Positions 46,923 through 50,616 of a stretch of 50,616 nt of DNA are shown here, piece after piece. The DNA is from an uncultured Bacillota bacterium (GTDB lineage Bacteria; Bacillota_I; Bacilli_A; RFN20; CAG-826), in contig CALEHV010000041.1 of the NCBI GenBank assembly GCA_937876465.1, positions 1 through 50,616 of the forward strand, in the 5' to 3' direction. The position numbers and the translations under genes are program-made. The stretch's first letter is position 1, and each line of letters begins with the position of its first letter. The notes beneath the pieces were generated by a model. The model saw only the letters and a program-made list of their open reading frames with translations. It had not been told where the DNA came from and ran no database searches.

Positions 46923-46939
46923 GAGTTTTTAAAAAACTC
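46923..46939 (-). terminator. Terminator overlapping the cca stop
   Basis: GAGTTTTT (46923-46930) pairs with AAAAACTC (46932-46939) with a very tight loop; five Ts follow on the minus strand. The TGA stop of the CCA enzyme (46940-46938) overlaps the stem base. Confidence 0.75.
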
Positions 46940-47546
46940 ATTTCTTCATTTTTCGTAGCTCTGCTTCGACCTTCTGTGAGTTCAATTCATCAATCAAATG
47001 TCTATTTCTTTGAATGGCTTTAAAGCTTTCGTCTTCAATTTTAAAACCAAGTTGTTTTTCAAATCTTTCGGCTCTTAAAATTCGCAAAGGATCTTCAGAA
47101 ATTCTTTTATCTGGATTGCCAATAAATCTAATTAATTTATTTTCTAAATCTTCAATTCCGTTGCAAAAATCAATTATTTTATAGTTTTCATCCATGTAAA
47201 GAGCGTTAATAGTAAAGTCTCTTCGGACATAGTCCTCCTCAATATATCGAGTGAATTTAATTTTGCTTGGATGTCTAAAATCAGAGTAATTATCTTCTTT
47301 TCTGAAAGTAGTTATATCAACATGAATACCATCTATTTTAACGTTAACTGTACCGAATTTAGCAAAGGTGTATTTTGCGTCAGGTAAAAACGTTTTCATC
47401 TCATCAGGAGTGGCGTCGGTACAAAAATCGTAATCGCTTATTTCTCTATTTAATAAGTAATCTCTAGTTGCACCACCAACCATATAAAGACGATAATTGT
47501 GTTCATTGAACAACTTAGTTAACTTTTCGAATAAATTCTTATTCAT
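46938..47546 (-). CDS. cca: Minimal CCA tRNA nucleotidyltransferase (head and neck domains only)
   Basis: A class II nucleotidyltransferase that adds or repairs the tRNA CCA end. The 202 residues contain all five active-site motifs: A, GGATRDYLL ... SDYDF with the two metal Asp (about 19-36); B, VRRDFTINAL (about 109-118); C/hinge, IIDFCNGIEDLE; D, EDPLRILRAERF (about 153-164); and E, LNSQKVEAELRKM. It then stops at once, while normal enzymes run to about 400 residues with body and tail domains that hold the tRNA. A terminator overlaps the stop, so this is the real gene end, not a frameshift within the window. Confidence 0.85.
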   Translation of the reverse strand: MNKNLFEKLTKLFNEHNYRLYMVGGATRDYLLNREISDYDFCTDATPDEMKTFLPDAKYTFAKFGTVNVKIDGIHVDITTFRKEDNYSDFRHPSKIKFTRYIEEDYVRRDFTINALYMDENYKIIDFCNGIEDLENKLIRFIGNPDKRISEDPLRILRAERFEKQLGFKIEDESFKAIQRNRHLIDELNSQKVEAELRKMKK

Positions 47547-47581
47547 AAGAATAGTTTACATTAGTCAAAGGCATAAGAAAA

Positions 47582-47600
47582 GAGAACCACGTGGGTTCTC
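47582..47600 (-). terminator. Terminator of the HU gene
   Basis: GAGAACC (47582-47588) pairs with GGTTCTC (47594-47600). On the minus strand TTTTCTT follows. It lies 15 nt after the HU stop. Confidence 0.85.
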
Positions 47601-47615
47601 GTTTTTCTAACTTAA

Positions 47616-47891
47616 TTAATTTACTTTTGCCTTTAACAATTTTGAAGGTCTAAATACTACAGTAGCACTAGCCGGAATAGTAATGATTTGACTTGTATCT
47701 GATGGGAGAGTGCCTTTTCTTTCCTTGCGTTCTCTCTTTTCAAAAATGCCAAAGCCTGATAATTTAACTTCTTCCCCTTTAACAATTGATTTTTCAATTA
47801 AAGAAAGAAATTCTTCAATTACGGTTTCGCAATCTAGACGTGAAACGTCAGCACGTTCACTAACTGCTTCAATTAATTCGGTCTTGTTCAT
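47616..47891 (-). CDS. hup: Nucleoid protein HU
   Basis: A 91-residue histone-like DNA-bending protein. It starts MNKTELIEAVSERADVSR, with the conserved GFGIFEKRERKERKG arm region near 46-60 and RPSKLLKAKVN at the end. The usual RNPQTG tip of the beta arm reads RKGTLPSDTSQI, so the tip proline is shifted and the DNA-intercalating motif is altered. The ATG follows a strong CTGGAGGATTATA, and TATAAT at the end of der probably supplies its own promoter. Confidence 0.93.
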   Translation of the reverse strand: MNKTELIEAVSERADVSRLDCETVIEEFLSLIEKSIVKGEEVKLSGFGIFEKRERKERKGTLPSDTSQIITIPASATVVFRPSKLLKAKVN

Positions 47892-47921
47892 TATAATCCT
47901 CCAGTTTGATTACATGATTTA

Positions 47922-49238
47922 TTATACACGCTCTCTTAAAACTATTTCAATTGGCGTGCCATCTAAATTAAATGCATCACGTAGTCTATTTTCGATATAT
48001 CTCATATAAGAGAAGTGTGCATATTTAGGTTTGTTTACAAATAAAACAAATGTTGGTGGGCAACTATTTGCTTGGTTAGCAAAATATATTTTTAATCGTC
48101 CATGATTAAATTCAGGAGCTTCATTCATAGCTTGTGCGTCTTGAATTACATCATTTAAAACTGATGTAGGAATATGAGTGTCATATGCCTCATGGACCAT
48201 ATCAATATTTTCAAAAATCTTTTCAACTTTTGACTTTGTCAAAGCGGATGTATAAACGATTGGAGCGTATTCCAAAAATTGGAATTCTTTTCTAATCTTC
48301 TTTGTAAAATCAGATTGAGTATTTTGTTCTTTTTTGATTTTGTCCCATTTATTAACAACAATAATAATTGCTTTTTTCTTTTCTGCAGCATATCCAACAA
48401 CATGTTTGTCTTGTTCAAGAATTCCTTCGGCTGCATCAATAACAAATAAAACTATCTCAGAACGATCGATTGCAGAAAGTGCTCTAATTGCTGAATATTT
48501 ATCAACAGATTCATATATTTGTCCGCGTTTTTTAAGTCCTGCTGTATCAATGACAACATAGCTTTTTCCATCTCTAACAAATGGAGTATCAACGGAGTCT
48601 CTTGTGGTACCAACAATATCAGAAACAATGACTCTATCTTTATTTAATAAAGCGTTAACCATTGAAGATTTTCCAACATTAGGGCGTCCAATTAAACAGA
48701 AGGTAATTGAATCTTCATAATTTTCATCTTGTTTTTCAGGAATCGATTTAATGACTTTATCAAGCACATCACCGACACCAATACCGTGTGCACCCGAAAT
48801 TGCCATTGGTTCACCTAAACCAAGTGAATAAAATTCACCTAAATTTGAAAGGAATTCTCCACCGTCAATTTTATTGACTGCCAAAATAACTGGTTTATTT
48901 GTTTTATAAAGCATTTTGGCAATTAATCTATCATCATTGGTCACGCCTTTTTTCCCATCACCAACATAGACAATTACATCAGCTTCTTCGATAGCAATTT
49001 GGGCTTGAATTCGAATTTGTTCTTGGAATGGTCTATTTGTAACTTCAATTCCACCAGTATCAATAATTCTAAATTCTTTACCTAACCACGATGCGGTCTC
49101 GTATAAACGATCTCTGGTTACACCAGGTTGGTCATCTATAATTGATCTACGTCTTCCAATGATACGATTAAAAATAGTCGATTTACCGACATTTGGACTT
49201 CCGATAATTGCGACTACTGGTAATGGCATATTAGGCAC
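47922..49238 (-). CDS. der: Ribosome-assembly GTPase Der (EngA)
   Basis: A GTPase needed for 50S maturation. The 438 residues contain two G domains in tandem: the first with GSPNVGKSTIFNRI near 12, DTGGIE and VNKID; the second with GRPNVGKSSMVNALL near 178, DTAGLKKRG and VNKWDK. The KH-like C-terminal domain ends VLRERV. It overlaps cmk by 8 nt, and the order cmk-der-hup resembles that of B. subtilis. Confidence 0.98.
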   Translation of the reverse strand: MPNMPLPVVAIIGSPNVGKSTIFNRIIGRRRSIIDDQPGVTRDRLYETASWLGKEFRIIDTGGIEVTNRPFQEQIRIQAQIAIEEADVIVYVGDGKKGVTNDDRLIAKMLYKTNKPVILAVNKIDGGEFLSNLGEFYSLGLGEPMAISGAHGIGVGDVLDKVIKSIPEKQDENYEDSITFCLIGRPNVGKSSMVNALLNKDRVIVSDIVGTTRDSVDTPFVRDGKSYVVIDTAGLKKRGQIYESVDKYSAIRALSAIDRSEIVLFVIDAAEGILEQDKHVVGYAAEKKKAIIIVVNKWDKIKKEQNTQSDFTKKIRKEFQFLEYAPIVYTSALTKSKVEKIFENIDMVHEAYDTHIPTSVLNDVIQDAQAMNEAPEFNHGRLKIYFANQANSCPPTFVLFVNKPKYAHFSYMRYIENRLRDAFNLDGTPIEIVLRERV

Positions 49239-49896
49239 CTACTTTATCTTTGATAATTCTTAAAACTTCATTAGTAACTTCTTCAATATTTAATTTTGAA
49301 GTATCTAATCTAATTGAATCTTCTGCCGGTTTTAATGGAGCAAAAGCACGAGAAGAGTCAATTCTGTCACGATTTTCAACATCGGCAACAATATCTTCGT
49401 AGGAACAGGCAATACCTTTTTCCATATTTTCTTTATAACGACGTTTTGCTCTTTCTTCTACTGATGCAACCATGAAAATTTTGACATCAGCATTTGGCAA
49501 AACGTATGTTCCAATATCTCTACCATCCATAACAACAGATTGTTCACCTGCCATTGCTCTTTGTTGGTCAACGAGAGCAAGTCTAATTGCTTTATACGAA
49601 GCGATGAAACTTACGTTTCCGCTAACCAATGGTTCACGAATAACTCGAGTAACATCTTTTCCAGAACACATAACTTTTCCGTCTGGATAAAGTGTGATTT
49701 TTACTTCAGGAATAAGTGCACAAGATGCTTCTTCATTTTTAGGATCAACACCTTTATCAAGAACATAACTTGTAAAAGCACGATACATTGCTCCTGTATC
49801 GATGTAAGTATATCCAAGAATCTTGGCAACTCTCTTTGAAATTGTTGATTTTCCAGCTGCTGCTGGACCATCAATTGCAACTACAACTCTTTTCAT
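49231..49896 (-). CDS. cmk: Cytidylate kinase
   Basis: Phosphorylates CMP and dCMP. The 221 residues have the P-loop DGPAAAGKST at 9-18, YIDTGAMYRAFT near 31-42, the CMP-specific insert near 95-130 with REPLVSGNVSFIA, and VMDGRDIGTYVLPNADVK near 142-159. It overlaps the upstream 117-aa gene by 4 nt and der by 8 nt, forming a tight unit. Confidence 0.97.
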   Translation of the reverse strand: MKRVVVAIDGPAAAGKSTISKRVAKILGYTYIDTGAMYRAFTSYVLDKGVDPKNEEASCALIPEVKITLYPDGKVMCSGKDVTRVIREPLVSGNVSFIASYKAIRLALVDQQRAMAGEQSVVMDGRDIGTYVLPNADVKIFMVASVEERAKRRYKENMEKGIACSYEDIVADVENRDRIDSSRAFAPLKPAEDSIRLDTSKLNIEEVTNEVLRIIKDKVGA

Positions 49897-50246
49897 TTAG
49901 CAAATCCTCCAAAGTACAATATTCCTGTTATTAAACAGGCAATAGCTAACACTCCTACAACAACAAGAGAAGTTATAAGATACGTTTTTCTTCTTTTTGC
50001 TTTTTCTTCAAGAGGAGAAATAAATTTCTCATCCTTTTTATCGTATATTTCGTAAGCGCCCATAACATCATCAAACGACAATTCGTTTCCGTATGTTGAT
50101 GAAGCTAAAAGATTATCGCTATTTTGAAGAACGAGTTCAACTCTTTCAGATGTTTTTTGTTTAGTAGTTGTATTCTGATTTGAATACTTCATCTGTATCT
50201 CTTCGCGATAGGCTTTAAATCTTTCAACTCTAGTAACTTTTTCCAT
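49893..50246 (-). CDS. Single-pass membrane protein of unknown function
   Basis: A 117-residue protein with a charged, probably disordered cytoplasmic N-terminal part (KVTRVERFKAYREEIQMKY, then KDEKFISPLEEKAKRR) and one C-terminal transmembrane helix (about 88-112). The N-terminus resembles small Bacilli cell-division or envelope proteins by pattern only. It overlaps cmk by 4 nt, so it is in the same operon. The AGGAG upstream is 15 nt from the ATG, too far for a normal site. Confidence 0.65.
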   Translation of the reverse strand: MEKVTRVERFKAYREEIQMKYSNQNTTTKQKTSERVELVLQNSDNLLASSTYGNELSFDDVMGAYEIYDKKDEKFISPLEEKAKRRKTYLITSLVVVGVLAIACLITGILYFGGFAK

Positions 50247-50260
50247 GGTGCAAACTCGAT

Positions 50261-50285
50261 ACTCCTATATTTTAATATAAGGAGT
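50261..50285. repeat. Inverted repeat in the divergent promoter region
   Basis: ACTCCTATATT ... AATATAAGGAGT, with one bulged base, is almost fully self-complementary. It lies 15 nt upstream of the 117-aa gene and contains a possible -10 (TATATT or TATAAA). It could be a hairpin in the leader or an operator. Confidence 0.4.
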
Positions 50286-50317
50286 TAATTTTATTAAGAG
50301 AAAAATACGTATTTTAT

Positions 50318-50347
50318 TTGAATATATTTCTATCGTTGTTTTATAAT
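50318..50347 (+). promoter_or_regulatory. Ferredoxin promoter
   Basis: TTGAAT (50318-50323), 18-bp spacer, TATAAT (50342-50347), followed by TTGGAGGAGAAC before the ATG at 50370. Confidence 0.7.
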
Positions 50348-50369
50348 AAACTCAATTGGAGGAGAACTT

Positions 50370-50540
50370 ATGCCAAAAGTAAAAGTTAATGCAGATGCCT
50401 GCGGTATGTGCGGATTATGCGTCGGTTCAAGACCAGATGTCTTCACATTTGATGATGATGGCCACGCAAAAACAATCGTCGATGAAGTTGAAGGCGATCT
50501 CGGATTCGAATGCCCATTTGGAGCTATCGAATTAGACTAA
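50370..50540 (+). CDS. fer: One-cluster 4Fe-4S ferredoxin
   Basis: A 56-residue electron carrier. The cluster ligands are C11, C14 and C17 (DACGMCGLC) and C48 in ECPFGAIEL. The second set of cysteines of clostridial two-cluster ferredoxins is missing; where another cysteine would occur it reads VGSRPDVF. This is the small acidic Bacillus/Thermotoga-type form. TTGGAGGAG precedes the ATG, with a consensus-like promoter above it and a long terminator below, so it is monocistronic. Likely donor for anaerobic redox enzymes such as superoxide reductase (inferred). Confidence 0.93.
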   Translation: MPKVKVNADACGMCGLCVGSRPDVFTFDDDGHAKTIVDEVEGDLGFECPFGAIELD

Positions 50541-50563
50541 TTCAATTAAAAATACCACCCTTG

Positions 50564-50605
50564 AAAGGTACCCCAAATCCTAGACATTAGGAAAGGGGTA
50601 CCTTT
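50564..50605 (+). terminator. Terminator of ferredoxin
   Basis: AAAGGTACCCC (50564-50574) pairs with GGGGTACCTTT (50595-50605), with an inner TCCTA/TAGGA pairing. A T-run follows. The 11-bp GC-containing stem is unusually strong for this window. Confidence 0.88.
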
Positions 50606-50616
50606 TTCTATGAAAT

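Noticed and set aside
1..50616. Mycoplasma-type genetic code with UGA as tryptophan
   Set aside because: Tryptophan is encoded by UGG throughout and UGA terminates dnaD, the CCA enzyme and the exonuclease at family-appropriate places.
1..50616. CRISPR array, prophage, integrase attachment site or toxin-antitoxin pair
   Set aside because: No regularly spaced repeats, phage structural genes, site-specific integrase or recognisable toxin-antitoxin genes were seen; the tRNA genes are intact with no duplicated 3' ends.

Overview
This AT-rich window looks like a chromosomal segment of a low-GC, Gram-positive, strictly anaerobic fermenting bacterium of the class Bacilli, on the Erysipelotrichia / RF39 / Mollicutes-relative side. 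The evidence is RNase Y, YmdB, RicA, GpsB beside a B-type RNase P RNA, the RNA polymerase delta subunit, RecU, DnaD, long-form HPF and HU. Superoxide reductase, D-lactate dehydrogenase, a PduL-type phosphotransacylase, formate-tetrahydrofolate ligase and a one-cluster ferredoxin point to anaerobic metabolism. UGA is used as a stop (dnaD, cca), so the code is standard. The species cannot be named from the sequence alone. Most genes lie on the minus strand.

Layout. 1-5.5 kb: fermentation and oxidative stress (D-LDH, superoxide reductase divergent from a LysR regulator), a lipoprotein, a lipid-linked sugar transferase, MntP. 5.5-9.4 kb: proteins of unknown function, a Cof-type phosphatase, HPF, and metK under a SAM riboswitch with an unusually simple P2. 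9.4-16 kb: PduL with a TSCPD protein, MgtE, tRNA-Leu, then a plus-strand run HAD phosphatase-ispD-S1 protein-pgi. 16-17.2 kb: six tRNA genes in two groups flanking a small membrane protein. 17.8-19.0 kb: an apparently intact IS3-family element sitting in the loop of a transcription terminator. 19.4-27.5 kb: Nfu, then argS-rpoE-nrnA-cysQ-5'-nucleotidase-HAD, and ychF-ispF. 27.5-34.2 kb: cold-shock protein, a secreted M6-like metalloprotease lipoprotein, and two very large ABC ATPase/FtsX-permease fusions. This is the most accessory-looking block and the best candidate for an uncharacterised export or envelope system. 34.2-43.5 kb: a long RNA/DNA housekeeping run pgsA-pncC-recA-rny-ymdB-miaB-ricA-miaA-fhs-DUF951. 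43.5-50.6 kb: rnpB, gpsB, a DnaQ-like exonuclease with recU, nth, dnaD, a very short CCA enzyme, HU, der, cmk, a small membrane protein and ferredoxin.

How the parts connect. RNase Y, its specificity factor RicA and YmdB are transcribed with the tRNA modifiers MiaA and MiaB. NrnA, CysQ and a secreted 5'-nucleotidase form a plausible pAp/nanoRNA-to-nucleoside route. IspD and IspF show the MEP isoprenoid pathway. All seven tRNA genes encode their CCA end, which fits a CCA enzyme reduced to its catalytic core. Several genes have a -10 box only 6-13 nt from the start codon and no Shine-Dalgarno site, suggesting leaderless or near-leaderless mRNAs beside conventional AGGAGG starts.
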